Of a DNA stretch of 64,000 bases, positions 11,185 through 22,431 are shown one piece after another. Each line of letters begins with the position of its first letter. Positions within the stretch are counted from its first letter, which is position 1. The stretch comes from Gamarada debralockiae (Eukaryota; Ascomycota; Leotiomycetes; Helotiales; Hyphodiscaceae): NCBI GenBank assembly GCA_002803225.1, contig NXFV01000624.1:1-64000 (forward strand), written 5' to 3'. Position numbers and translations under genes: made by a program. Under the pieces are notes generated by a model. It did not search any database. It saw nothing but the letters and a program-made list of their open reading frames with translations, and had not been told where the DNA came from.

Positions 11185-11867
11185 ATGCTTTCTTTATATC
11201 ACGACGCGCGCCTCGCGTTTCCCACCGCGCCTGTTGTCACCCCCATTCCAATTCAACGAGAAATGTCCACAACGTCACCACCAACATCACCCCTCCCAAA
11301 ACGCCAAAAGCCCAACCCATCAATCATGGAAACCGCAACCCCCGTCACGAAAATCGATGCACAGCCACCGCTCCTCATCAAGAAGCTCTCCGACAAGGCG
11401 CGATTGCCGACTCGAGGAAGTGCGTTCGCGGCTGGATATGATATCTATGCTGCGAGGGATACGGTTGTCCCTGCTAGGGGAAAGGTCCTGGTGGATACGG
11501 ATATTAGTATGGCTGTTCCTGCTGGGACTTGTACGTTTCTTCTAAATCAATTGCTGATGCTATTTGAGGGCGCGTGCTGATTTAAGTCTGCGAAATAGAT
11601 GGACGAATTGCCCCTCGCTCTGGACTTGCGTCGAAGCACATGATTGATACTGGCGCTGGTGTAATTGATGCCGATTACCGTGGCCAGGTCAAGGTTTTGC
11701 TTTTCAATCACGCGGAGAAGGACTTTGAGGTTAAGGAGGGAGATCGCGTTGCGCAGTTGGTGCTTGAGAGAATCTATACACCGGAGGTTATGGAGGTTCA
11801 GGAGTTGGAGGAGAGTGTTAGAGGTGAGGGCGGATTTGGAAGTACTGGAATCGGAGCTACGGCTTAG
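11185..11867 (+). CDS. DUT1: dUTP pyrophosphatase (dUTPase)
   Basis: Two exons, 11185-11530 and 11599-11867 (204 residues from the first ATG), intron 68 nt. It hydrolyses dUTP to dUMP and pyrophosphate, keeping uracil out of DNA and supplying dUMP for dTMP synthesis. All five motifs of the trimeric family are visible in order: [34 protein letters not shown] (catalytic Asp), [11 protein letters not shown], and the C-terminal [10 protein letters not shown] arm. Two in-frame starts are possible. ATG 11185 adds a 26-residue leader with hydrophobic, Arg and His residues, while ATG 11263 gives a form starting [16 protein letters not shown] with a basic, possibly nuclear signal. The shorter form is closer to the usual family length. 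The neighbour on the right is pyridoxal kinase, convergent. Confidence 0.95.
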
Positions 11868-12041
11868 ATGATGACTGGGCTATGAACAACGATCAGGGGA
11901 TGGTTAGATGACAATGCTGGAGTTATGGTGGGCATGAAAAATAGATGAATGGAAATATTCAAGATCAAGGAAGCATCTGTCTGGAGAGGTGGGTATGCAT
12001 GTCGTATTGTATTCTAAGGCTCTTATCTATCCTCTATGCGT

Positions 12042-13306
12042 CTAGACCTTCTCCGCTCTAAACTTAACAACAGGATTCTTCAAAGCATCCAAATTCCTCA
12101 CAAGACTAACCTCCGCCGCCTTAGACCGCACCAAATGGAGCCTTTTGTGGTCTTCCTCCTCGCCTCTTCCCTTGGCCTTGGCAAGATATTTCTCAATCTC
12201 CTTGTCTCTCTTCTCCTTCGTCTTTGTCAACACATCATGCATACTGGCTAGCACCTTCTCTGTAGCTCTTGCAAGCGGCAGATCAGTAGCCTCCACATCA
12301 TCGTCACTGACCCAAGCAACCTTGTTCGCCAATCCTTCCGTTACGAAGACTGCTTCTCTTAATCGCACAAGCATCAATGCGGCAAACATGTCTCCTGTTC
12401 CGCTGAAGAAACAGTCGATTGCTGGGATCTTGACTCCGAATATTCGTGGGGTCGCGGTTGAGGTCATAGTCGATCCCACGACGGACAGTGAGGGCTCTGC
12501 TCCTGGACCTGGTAAAGCAATCGAGGTGATTATGATATTAGGTATTCGATATTGCTCGTGTAGCTTCGTTATGGCTTCTTTCAGCGTCTCCATATCAACA
12601 ATCTTGACTCCAGATAATGTCCTGCCACCAGTCAGCCCTGGTCCCCAAACGAAATTCAGCAAACCTACTCCGCCTCAAACTGATTCGGTAATATCAGATC
12701 CGCATCTCTTATCAGATTCTTGTATGCAGGCGGTACATCTTCCGCAACGTATAGCTTCCCATTATCACCCATCACCGGATCCAGAACCCAGAAGAAACTC
12801 CCGGGCTTCATCGTATGTTTGTATTTCAGATCTCTCGCAATAGCGCCTACGGCTTCGACGGAGGCTGCTCCCGGAAGGTACCCAGAAAGCATCATGTCGA
12901 AATCGTGAAGATCCGAATCCTTGAGTCCTTCGTAGAGGTCGCTGATTTCAGATGCCGTCGCACGAGTGCCTTTTGCTTGGCCATATCCTAGATGATTACC
13001 TACGCATCTTGTCAGCTATCTAAACATCTGCAGAGTATAGAGCGGCATACTAAACTGCACAGTATTCAATGCAGCTACTTCACAGCCAAGTGACTGCATC
13101 ACAAACCCCGCCATGGTGTTCCCGACATATCTTTCCACTCTTAGTCGGCAGCCGCAGAAATTCTGTCACAGCTTCGACTTACCCGTAAACAACCTTCAGC
13201 ACAAGAATGTCAGTTCTGTTCGAAGCACTTGCAGTGATATTGGCATCCCTACATGACTTGCGACAGCGAGAACGCGTGTCTCAGGGAAAAGGAAGTCGTC
13301 CGACAT
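12042..13306 (-). CDS. Pyridoxal kinase
   Basis: Five exons on the minus strand: 13253-13306, 13183-13193, 13051-13130, 12669-12999, 12042-12621 (351 residues). It phosphorylates pyridoxal and related B6 vitamers to make pyridoxal 5'-phosphate. Visible elements are the N-terminal substrate loop SHVVYGYVGN, the SNHLGYG segment, VLDPVMGDNGKLY, the strand LILPNQFEAE, and the nucleotide/anion site FSGTGDMFAA with the catalytic Asp. All are hallmarks of the PdxK branch of the ribokinase superfamily (BUD16-like in yeast). The C-terminus carries a charged lysine/glutamate-rich extension. Exon 2 is only 11 nt long and encodes the middle of the SHVVYGYVGN loop, so correct splicing of it is essential. 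Start ATG 13306 was chosen because MSDDFLFPETRVLAVASH leads straight into the first strand. Confidence 0.9.
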
Positions 13307-13784
13307 TGTCGCGTGCAGCGTAGGGTTGAGCGCAAATGCAAGAGTGGGATTTGTTGGACGGAAGGAGTCGGACTGCTAAGAGCTCATGAGAAAGGGGTGT
13401 CAATCATCGGCGTAAAAGAATGTCGAGAGAGTTGCATTGTTGTGGAGCAAGAGGAAGGGAAATTCTATCTGATTCATAAACTCTCTAACGTTGGTGGGGC
13501 GGATCGTCGCGGGATTTGAATATCGTTACCCCGCGCTAGGCCGAAAAGAGATCATTCGCACAGAGGGGAATTGACGTGATGTATCAGGGGGACTCGAGAT
13601 TGTAAGATGCCTTTCTTCATGTTATGAACTTGCCGTCTGGGCACAGAAAAAAATTGGAAAGTCTTCTTTATCCCCAGTGCGAGCTGACCCTCATTGTCCA
13701 TATCCTTTAAGTCAACCATCACGCCCCATGGAATATGCTGTAAACCTCGTGCTATCATTTATTACCATTCCGCTGCTATCATAT
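13307..13784. other. Short intergenic region, no gene seen
   Basis: Holds the pyridoxal kinase promoter side and the PCNA 3' side. Only chance frames are present. Confidence 0.45.
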
Positions 13785-14795
13785 CTATTCCTCATCACCA
13801 ATCTGTAGATATGTTAGCCTGCAAAACCCACAAATTAAAAGATATACGACTTGCCTTGGGAGCCAAGTAGAATCTGAGATAACTGCTTCCAGCCAGGGCG
13901 TACTCCACCAACAGAGGAACCTCGTTGGAGAGGCAAAGCTTGACAGACTTGGAGAGACCGGCAGCTTTGCAGAAGTTTACGAGGTATTTCAGGGAGAAGG
14001 TCAAATTGACGGGCTCGGTGAGTTCGATTTCGACGTTAAGCTCTGGCTTTTCGACGTTGTTGTGGCTTCGCAGATGAACAGAACCGTTTCCAATATCACC
14101 AGCGCAGGAGAACTTGACTCCGTCTTTGGAAGCGTCAATGGAGACTGTCGTAAGCGCTAATTAGCACATGTATACCTGCGGAGGGAGCTTGGGAAAGTAC
14201 CGGATTCCGACAAGGCCATGAGATCAACGCAGACGCGCTTGAACTCGGAGGATGGCATAGTGATCGTAGCAGCGTACTCGGTATCAGGGATACCCAAGTG
14301 CTCTTGATCAATGTCCATAAGCTTCAAGTCATACTCGCTCAATCTGTCACTCTCGCTGCTCTCGAACACCAAGTTGAGAACATCAGGCGCATCATCTGCT
14401 TTGATTGTCAAGATATCCTCATTCTGGGCGGCGCGGAGGACTTTTGTGAGGGAGGTAAGGTTGACACCGAGAGCAATGTTGCGATCGCATCGGTATGGGG
14501 AGAAACTCTCTGCCTTGAGCATCATGGAGACGAGGGCGACGTGGGAGTTGTCCATGGCCTGGAGCGCGACACCGGAGTCATTACAGTCGAAGTTGCAGTC
14601 TTGAACCAAATCCTTGATCGCATCGACGACCTAGAAAGGTTAGAATCGCAAGGGGCTAGCATTGATTGTGGAACTGACCTTCTTCAGCAGGTCAGCCTGC
14701 TCAAGACGTGCTTCCAACACTGTCGGTGGGGTTAGTAAGAATTGCGAAGATGATGTGCAGATGAGCACGAGGCCGTCAATGAGCTGGTACTTACT
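13785..14795 (-). CDS. POL30: Proliferating cell nuclear antigen (PCNA)
   Basis: Coding exons on the minus strand are 14795 (one base), 14679-14719, 14201-14630, 13855-14156 and 13785-13802, giving 263 residues against about 260 for the family. PCNA is the trimeric sliding clamp for DNA polymerases delta and epsilon and for repair factors. The N-terminus is [15 protein letters not shown]; later segments are [22 protein letters not shown], the [13 protein letters not shown] region, an interdomain loop containing [28 protein letters not shown], and a C-terminus ending FYLAPKIGDEE. The start ATG is split by an intron: A lies at 14795 and TG at 14718-14719, with the donor gtaagt right after the A. 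The last intron (13803-13854) starts with GC (AAG|gcaagt) rather than GT. No other in-frame ATG precedes the LEARLEQ segment. Confidence 0.93.
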
Positions 14796-15510
14796 CTTGA
14801 ATGTATGATTTGGAGGATGCAAGTGTTTGAGAAAATCCTGAGAGAATGTGGGGAGATTTTCGAGTTTGCGTTTGTCTGGTTTTGAAGAGGGATGAAGGAC
14901 GCGCTGGAGAAACGCGACTTTGGCACGCGTAAAGTGGAATTTGATCCTGTGTAAGCGAGCCAATCAGAACCTACTATCAAAGAAAGTAAGGCTGGGACGA
15001 GAAACTGTCGCAATGATTGGAGTACGGTATTGCGATGCTGTATTCATCATTCCATTCATTTCAGAGACTGAGGACGCCTTGGGTCCACATTTATAATCCC
15101 TGAAGCGGACTCAACGTTTGATATCTTATATTTCTATTAACCATCCACTGGCCTCAATCTCTTCTCGACGCTATGTGAAATAGAAAGAGCGATTGTCCTC
15201 CGAATTTTGATATTAGAAGAAAATTTGGGCTCCTAGTCGCTCAAAAAACATGGGCAGTTGTCCTCCAACTCTTTCAAACGAGGTAAGCAGTTATGGATAG
15301 GTACATGGATATCACTTGCACGAATGAAGGTCTTCAGTAATTGAAGTGGTGTGAATGATTCATATTCAAAGCAACTCTGCGGTACCCATAACCCCATAAT
15401 CGCCCCTCAGCAGCAGGAAAATATACACAGAACCCATTTGACCTGCTTCCATCAGTGAGTCCATTGGAAATGAGCCATTGTCTTGTTACCTGGATCGGTC
15501 ATCCGCCTCG
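14796..15510. other. PCNA 5' leader exon and intergenic DNA
   Basis: Because the PCNA start codon is split by an intron, the bases just above 14795 must be a transcribed leader exon. Beyond it I see no gene. I looked for cell-cycle (MluI-box) elements and did not find a convincing one; an ACGCGT at 15529-15534 lies inside the next gene. Confidence 0.45.
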
Positions 15511-16299
15511 TCAGACTCCCCCTTCACCCGACGCGTCGCGTTCCATTCGTTCAGTTGCGCTGAGCATCTGTCCTTGTTTTCGTATTATGCGTTTCTTTGA
15601 TCGGTCCTGTGCGCCATTCTTCGAGGTATCCGCCGACTGCCTGGCTAGCCCTACTGTATCATTGACTTCCTCATGGGATTCGGTGCCAACTGATGAGTCG
15701 GATTCACCCTATTAGGGAGTCAGTATAATCGTGCAATTCATTTGAGCGATTCTAAAGCTCTACATACCAGAAGACTTAATGATTCGCCAGCATCATCAAA
15801 AGTATTGCCCTGCTGTCCTTCCGCACTCCCATTCATACTGCTGCTTCGTGAGCCTACAAAGATCCAACGAAACCAGATCACAGGACGAAGACCTGGCGGA
15901 CTCCTATTGTGTAAACCGAACAAGCCCCTTCTTCTTGGATTTGAGCTAAGGAGAGTGCTGAGTGCTTGGGGCAGCGTCCCGTGTAGTGCGGGGCGTAGCG
16001 TTGAGAATCCGATCGTATACAGGGCATGTCGGTGAATCGCTGACTCCCGGTGAATGTTCTGAATTCCCGTTGCTGTCAGGTCGACCTAGAGGAAAAAGGA
16101 AGGCGTCCTTGTTGCCTTCGATGGGACGACGCTCTACCATAACTGCTCTGCGGGCTTCCTCCACGTCCTTCGAGATCATATTAGATACAATCAACGTATG
16201 TATTTGAACGATTATGTAGGATGTCGATATGTAGCTGAAGGTGCATTGCTGGCATCCAACTCGGGAAAGTAACTCTCGCACACCCGTTGCACTTGCCAT
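15511..16299 (-). CDS. Protein of unknown function, 5' structure unresolved
   Basis: The 3' end is well supported. An exon ending ...GNTFDDAGESLSLL joins through a clean intron (15709-15767, donor gtatgt, acceptor ctaatag) to a last exon 15511-15708 that continues GESDSSVGTESHEEVND and ends after KNGAQDRSKKRIIRKQG...GEGGV. The text is Ser/Asp/Glu-rich with a basic cluster, as in disordered nuclear proteins. Upstream, a frame from ATG 16299 (or 16182, MISKDVEEARRAVM) reads protein-like to about 16060, but the junction between this and the 15.8-kb exon is unclear. One in-phase possibility is donor 16083 (CTAG|gtcgac) to the acceptor ending at about 15862. I recognise no domain. The outer limits are approximate. 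Confidence 0.4.
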
Positions 16300-18035
16300 A
16301 TTGGAGGAGGAACTCTGGACCTAGCGCAGTAATTGCCAATTGTTCTTTCCATTTCAGCGAATATGGATGAATGCTTTGAATACCTTCAAATCAGTATCCG
16401 CGAGCTGAAATTCAGTGAAACTGAGTGAGAGATCAAACCCTGTGTCCATAGAGGCACTCTCTAATCTTTCATTCGGGTTGAAGGATGCATACACTTTGCT
16501 AGAAATGCAGTACAACTAGTACTATCGTGCCTTCTGTTGATATCCTCTGATGGTTTCTGAGATACTGGAATGTAAGAAAACAAATCACTCAGAGACTGTG
16601 AGTGATTGACGATGACGACTTGTAGGAGACGGCTTTCAATAAGAGTCCTATCTCATTAGTCATTGACGCATTGTGAACGATGAGATCTCAGGATGATATC
16701 GTTATAATTAAAGCCCTGGTTCCAGATACTTGAACTGTTCATTGCATCTGAATGATCACTTTCCGAGTGGCTTCGCTTTGCGACTCGACAATACGTATGA
16801 CGTCGGTGTTCTATTGAGACATTCAGGATTCCGCACAACATTCTGGAAAAGTGGAAGGTTACTTTTGAACTGTTTGAACAGAACACGGGCATCAAGTACG
16901 GTACAGTTATTCCTGGTTCGCTGAAGCGCCGCCAACGGACCAAGAAAAAGGCCCCTCGAAATCTCCCAGACTCTGAATATAAGATGACCCGGGGCATTTA
17001 AGATGCGCTCGGCCCCAACCAGGCTTCTGTCCACCACAGCCTTCCATTGACCTGCAAGGCTGCAGCAGACAGTAAGACGGCCGCCAATCCCCCGCATAAT
17101 CCGCAGCCTTGGGCCATGACAGTCCAAAAATACCAGCGGAAATGAAGCCATACAGTACAAACCTGCTCGCAGCTACGTACTGGGATGCTGTTGGCCGTGG
17201 CGCAAATAACAATCAGCCCCGAACGTTTCAAAGTTTTCGTGGCGCTGGGACACTCATGCATGAGCGCGGCGTGTATTTTAAGGTCGTCTTTTTTGTGTGC
17301 CTGTCTTACCCGCGTATCTCGGCCTCCTCACCTCATTACCCCGATCAAACTTCTCAACCCAAACATCAAGTTTCAGAAACGAAGATGATAGCTTCAATTC
17401 CGGGTATTTAGATTGAAGTTGTGTGGCTGCCCTCAATCACTTGCATTAGATTCGTGGAAAGTTGTAAGCCTCAACCGCGATCGTACTTAAGCTCGGCACG
17501 ATGTTTCTATTTTAAATAGGGGCTGTGTCTCGTTTAGCTGCTCGCACCGAAACTGACCGCCAACAACATCAACAACTGATTCAGACGCCCATCAGCAACT
17601 GCGCATTTGACAACAACTTGTCACATCGTCACATCGTCAGATCTAATAGGCTCGTCTTAATTCGGAAGGTCGAATAATCTGCTGTCATCTAACGAGGCGT
17701 GTTATTTCCAGGCTGGGTCTGACTTGTCCGAGGTACCTCTTAACATGGCTGCCTTTGTACTGTTCCAATTGACTGCTCCCCATGCATTCAGCTCCATTTG
17801 CCATGCTGGATGCGGATAATTTTGATCTGTTTTTGAATTTGAAATTTGGCTGACGCTAAAAAGAAGGGTATAGAGTTTGCTCCTCAAACCAAGAGTGTGT
17901 TTCTGTACAACTCTAGATGAAAATATCATCCAAACGAATGTTTCTAATTTTGACCCTCCCAACGCCCCCGAAAAAGAGCTCCAGTAAAACGCCAGTATTC
18001 CAGTAAACTCCACGGACTCAGCAAACTCTGATTGG
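16300..18035. other. Intergenic, no gene supported
   Basis: 1.7 kb between the unknown gene and the 3' end of the second C2H2 gene. Overlapping minus-strand frames at 16.66-17.26 kb are open but show no recognisable protein, no consistent splice sites and no codon pattern that favours one frame. The final 300 bases are probably 3'UTR of the C2H2 gene. Confidence 0.45.
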
Positions 18036-19626
18036 CTACGAGTTCCTCCGTTGCTTACACTTTTCGTGCGCCATGTGGCCGTTTCGTGCAGTTGTACGTG
18101 TAAATTCGGCTCCGCAGTTAGGACAGGTTGATTTTGCTGCCTGTCCTGATTTCTCTCGCTGATGGCGTAAAAGATTGCTAAAAGTAGAGAACTGACGGCC
18201 GTTACAGCCGTGTTCCCAGCATTGTGGCTTGGGACGGCTGTGTACGACTCGGACGTGGTCTGCGGATTCTTGTGAGCCTACTATTTTCGGACTTTGCTGA
18301 GGCTGGTAGATAGTGTTCTGGTCTGAGACTGAAGATAGCGAATGAGAATGTGGTCGAGCGCTACGTTCTGTTAGTGATTTTATTTGGAGAGACAGTGCCA
18401 ATGTACATACGCAAATGTTTGCATGCTAGATTCTGCTCCGCCATTTGAATAAGGTGGTAAAGGGTATGTTGCAAGGCCATTGTTGAAGTCGTTTGATCCC
18501 CTATGAAAGCTGTATTAGCAACGATGTCTTCGGAGAGATTGAATTAAGACTTACATTGGAAACATTGGTCCATACATATCAGAAGGTCCCTGATCAGGCA
18601 TGAGTGGTGAAGAGTATGGTGCTGCGAGATAAGTTGAGTTCGAAAGGCTTGGGGAATCTTGTGAGAGAAGAGGAGATGGTGTCAGAGTAGATGGGAATTC
18701 CGTCACACTTCTTGCCAAAATATTAGGTGAAGTTCGTTGGGATACAGAATATGGGTTGCTCAATGACCGATCTCTCCGTATCCTTGTCTTCGAGTCCCGT
18801 CGTGCATGGTCCCGTTGCCGTTTCAGTTCTCTCTGTTCCGGTGTGAGGCTGCCTCGCGGTGGACTGTTTGAAAGAGATCGTGCGTACATTGGCATGAGCT
18901 TTGGATCATCGTAGGGTGTCAACTGTCCTGGAGTCATACCGGGGCTCAATTGCTGTTGAAGAAACTGATCACCCATGACACTCATATCGAAATCTGAATA
19001 AGTCAGTATCACATATCTTAGACAGGACAGATGATATACTTACGAGGCCAAGTGTAAGATTGACGGATACCGGCGGGCTCGAACCGGTTGTCGTATTGTT
19101 GAACTCCAACGGCACTGACATGAATGTCAGTCACGATAATAGGTAAAAGTGAGAGAGATTCATCCTACCTCATGTTTGCCGTTGAAATGGAATTGGAACG
19201 CGAAGAAGGCTTTCGGTTACCGACAGACTGCTCTCCAAGATCTTGGGGAGAATTACAGACTGGATCAAGCCTTACTACAGGAGCAGATCCAATTTGTTCT
19301 TCCGTTGAAGTGCCGTATGGCCAGTCGGTATCAAAGTCACTCTCTGAAAGAAGTGGGAATGGTGTATATTGCTGAGGAACTGGGGCGTTGATGAAATTTG
19401 ACGAAGTTTGATGAGACTGATGTGGTGCGGGATCTAGGAACGATGGAGTTGAAGTAGTTGCTGCCTCTGACGAACTTCCTTCTTGGTCCTCTAATGATCT
19501 GACGTTTGACCCTATGTTCAACTCTTGAAACTGTGTTGCGGTCGCTGACAGATGACTGTTTGATCTGGATCTGGATGGCTGTGAGTCTTCCGTACGAGAA
19601 CTCTGGTCTATATAGAAAGAGTCCAT
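18036..19626 (-). CDS. C2H2 zinc-finger protein with Ser/Pro-rich N-terminus
   Basis: Five exons on the minus strand: 19169-19626, 19044-19114, 18555-18993, 18411-18500, 18036-18360 (460 residues). All four introns are 50-54 nt, GT-AG, and close in phase. Residues 1-350 are disordered, rich in Ser, Pro and Gln, with a basic segment ELKRQRDHARRDSKTRIRRDR in the middle. The C-terminal 80 residues hold the DNA-binding part: CWEHGCNGRQFSTFSNLLRH (C-x4-C-x12-H with an atypical last ligand) followed by CPNCGAEFTRTTARNGHMAH. This paired C-terminal finger arrangement is conserved among many filamentous ascomycete proteins annotated only as C2H2 finger domain proteins. I infer a nuclear transcription regulator. 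Start ATG 19626 (MDSFYID) is the first ATG of the frame; an earlier untranslated exon cannot be excluded. Confidence 0.85.
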
Positions 19627-22431
19627 CACGAGCGTGGTGGAGATGAGGCTCAGTGTCAGATTGATTAACGAAGGAACAAAACATACGGATAGATTTACAG
19701 GCAGTAGGAAGATACTCGAAATAGACTTCCAACATCTGGATCCAGAGGATCTTATAAACGGATAGATCTTGTAACCGGGAAGTACTGAGGAAACAAAACA
19801 CTGGAGTAAAGAGCAACCTATTTTGGACGATATGACGGAGCAGGGTGGATTGAGGAAGCATAAAGGTTAGAGCCCTCCGCCCCAACGGGCCAGGGGAGCA
19901 AGGCTATAAAGTACCAAGAGAAATACATCAGAGGCACTGTACCGTGGTGCACGCCATTGGTAGATCACCACCGGCTTGGCAACGTTCTGAAGGATTCAAG
20001 CCCCTGTCGCGCTAGTCCCTCCCATGGTCGGGGGACTGCGCGAGAGCGACACTCCCGCTCTTGGGAATTTTGGCATGTCAAGTCTCTAGCGCGAACGGTA
20101 AGGCTTTTCTGAGAGTAGTCAGGCTCCGCAGTGTTGCAGTCCCACGCCGCACACGGCCACAGCTGACTAGCCTGACTAAACTGGCCTCTGAAAAGAAGCT
20201 ACATCTGACCCAGAATGCCCCCAAGGCGATGATTTAAAATTACAAGAGGCCGAGGGACCTGAAAAATAGCCGTGATGAGGTGCTTGCTGTGCGACTGTGC
20301 GACCAACTAATTGAGATGAGAAAAGGCCAGGGACCGTGGCTTGTTGGTGCCAGATCGAGCAGGTACAGAGGTACTTGGGCTGCGGGGTCGAAGATACTGT
20401 GCCTTTCGCGAGTGATTTCAAACCAGATTTCATGTATGTACATGATCCGAGAGAGTTGGGCTAGGATAGACAGTTGCAGATCAACCGCTGCTGGTAAATT
20501 ATGGTTCTTAGTTCGGAGGCCGGTTCCCGACAGAGTGAACAGTCACGGACACCATGGGAACGACGCCCACGATAGTCAAGGATGATTAAGAAATTTTAAG
20601 TTGCTCATCTTGCAATTCTATTTTGGCTGTGGCTGCTTGTGTGGGGAGCATTCAGCATTCATGAAAGTTTGAGTGCTGACAACATGATCGCCCTTTGCTC
20701 TACGGACGTACGAGGGAAGTTGTTTAGTGTTTGCTAACTGTTCATTCTCAGTCATTGAGCGATTTGAATCAGATTGACTCGAGAAGTGTATCACCGAGGC
20801 TGAAATCTGACTGCCTTTAAAGCCCTAAACCAGTCATAATTGCTTGATCGACGAGAGTTTCCAGATTCCATGACCCCTGCGGCTTCGGATTCCTAAAGTC
20901 CCGGTGATCAAAGCACGGGACAATGATGGGATGGCAGGTCTTGTGCTTGGGGAAGTACTTGAGTGCATTGAGCAAAGCAACTCGAAACGACAGATAAACT
21001 CGTTGGCTAGAGCTCATATCCCGAAATGGAATCTCCCACGAGGTTATCGAGAACTGCATTGGAGCGTTTCCCGAAAAGCTGAAGCTCTAAGTGAAGCTTG
21101 CGCCTTGCTGCTACCTCGACCTTCATCAAACACTGGGACCTAACAAGGACCAACCAGCAAACCCCAGGAATCAAACAAGCTCACCAACAAGGTTGGAGCT
21201 GTTGTTCATTGTCCAATCATAATCCTGGATATCATCCAGCTTGCTCAGATCTCACCCGGCACTCTAAAAAGCCACTGTGTAAGCAGCACTCCCTGAACGA
21301 AATGAGATCTAACGCAGTGACCAGAGCATTGGGGGCACTTAGGATCATTAAACATTTCCCCATGTTAATCAACTTTGGACTCTTGGGATAAGGCGTAGAC
21401 TTTTAAATAACTGCAATTGGAAGGTCCACAAACAATCCCTCATCCAAAATGAACGTTTCGTATAGCTGGCCAGCCTTTTCCAGAATCCGCGAGACACGAT
21501 CATCACAGTGCGGGTGGAGAATGGGTCAAAAGGTTAGAATCCAAAAACAGTAAAAAAATGGGAATTATGTAAGCCGCGTTTCATGATCTGCAGGTGAGCT
21601 TTCTAAGCTCCAGAAGTATACCTCTTTTTTTGCTTCATTTTCTGCAGAGGAGCAGGTACCCCGGGGGCTTTGGATCATGATGAACAAGGACTGACGATGG
21701 AAAGGCCATTTGTGAAGTGCCATCAGAACAAGGCTGTGTTGTGCGGCGCGGTAAATAGAGCTGTTTGATCACCGGCAGGATGTCCTTAAACGCGCCCTAG
21801 CGGCGCTGAGCCATGACCAAAATACACACAAAGTCGACCCAAGTCCCGTGAGAAGTGCCTAGTCAGCTCAGCTAGCCCAAAGAGGCCATCATTTCGAGAG
21901 CTTTATCGCTATCGCTCATTGCACAGTTTCCAGATTGCAAATGCTCGCCCCTTGTGCAGAGCACTCAGGTGGTGGGTTGCACTTCACAGTAATAAGGTTA
22001 TCCTATGTACCCTCCGCGGCCCAGCTTAGCTCTAGAGCCTTGATAGCCGGGGAATATTCACCGAGCCGAGGATGGTATTGGTTTCAAATAGAGAACATGC
22101 CACCCTGACCATATCGGATTCATGCCGAAAAAGAAAAGCTTATGGCCAGTGATTGAATAAATGCGGTTTGAATGTAGTCCGCTAGTCAGCCAACCCGCGA
22201 AAGCTAAAGTACACAAATGCTGAGTTTTTCCTTCCGAACCAACCATATCTCACCGTGGGAGGTGCCTTGCTAGAACTCCTGCTGCTCCGATCCAGATGTT
22301 TTTGGATACCACTGGCAATGCTGCAGTCCCGCATTCAAATAATAGACGCTCAAGAACTCCTCAAATATGTAAGCATAGTTATCGTAAAGTCTCCCTCGAT
22401 CGATCATGAACCAGAATATGATCAAATCAGC
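19627..22431. other. Intergenic, 2.8 kb without a supported gene
   Basis: Contains the promoter of the C2H2 gene at the left and the 3' side of the F-box gene at the right. Short frames on both strands show no domain and no splice structure. No tRNA or 5S rRNA signature was found by eye. Confidence 0.45.

Noticed and set aside
16656..17261. Three overlapping open minus-strand frames of 87-134 codons.
   Set aside because: None shows a domain or a consistent composition, and mutual overlap suggests GC-driven chance openness.
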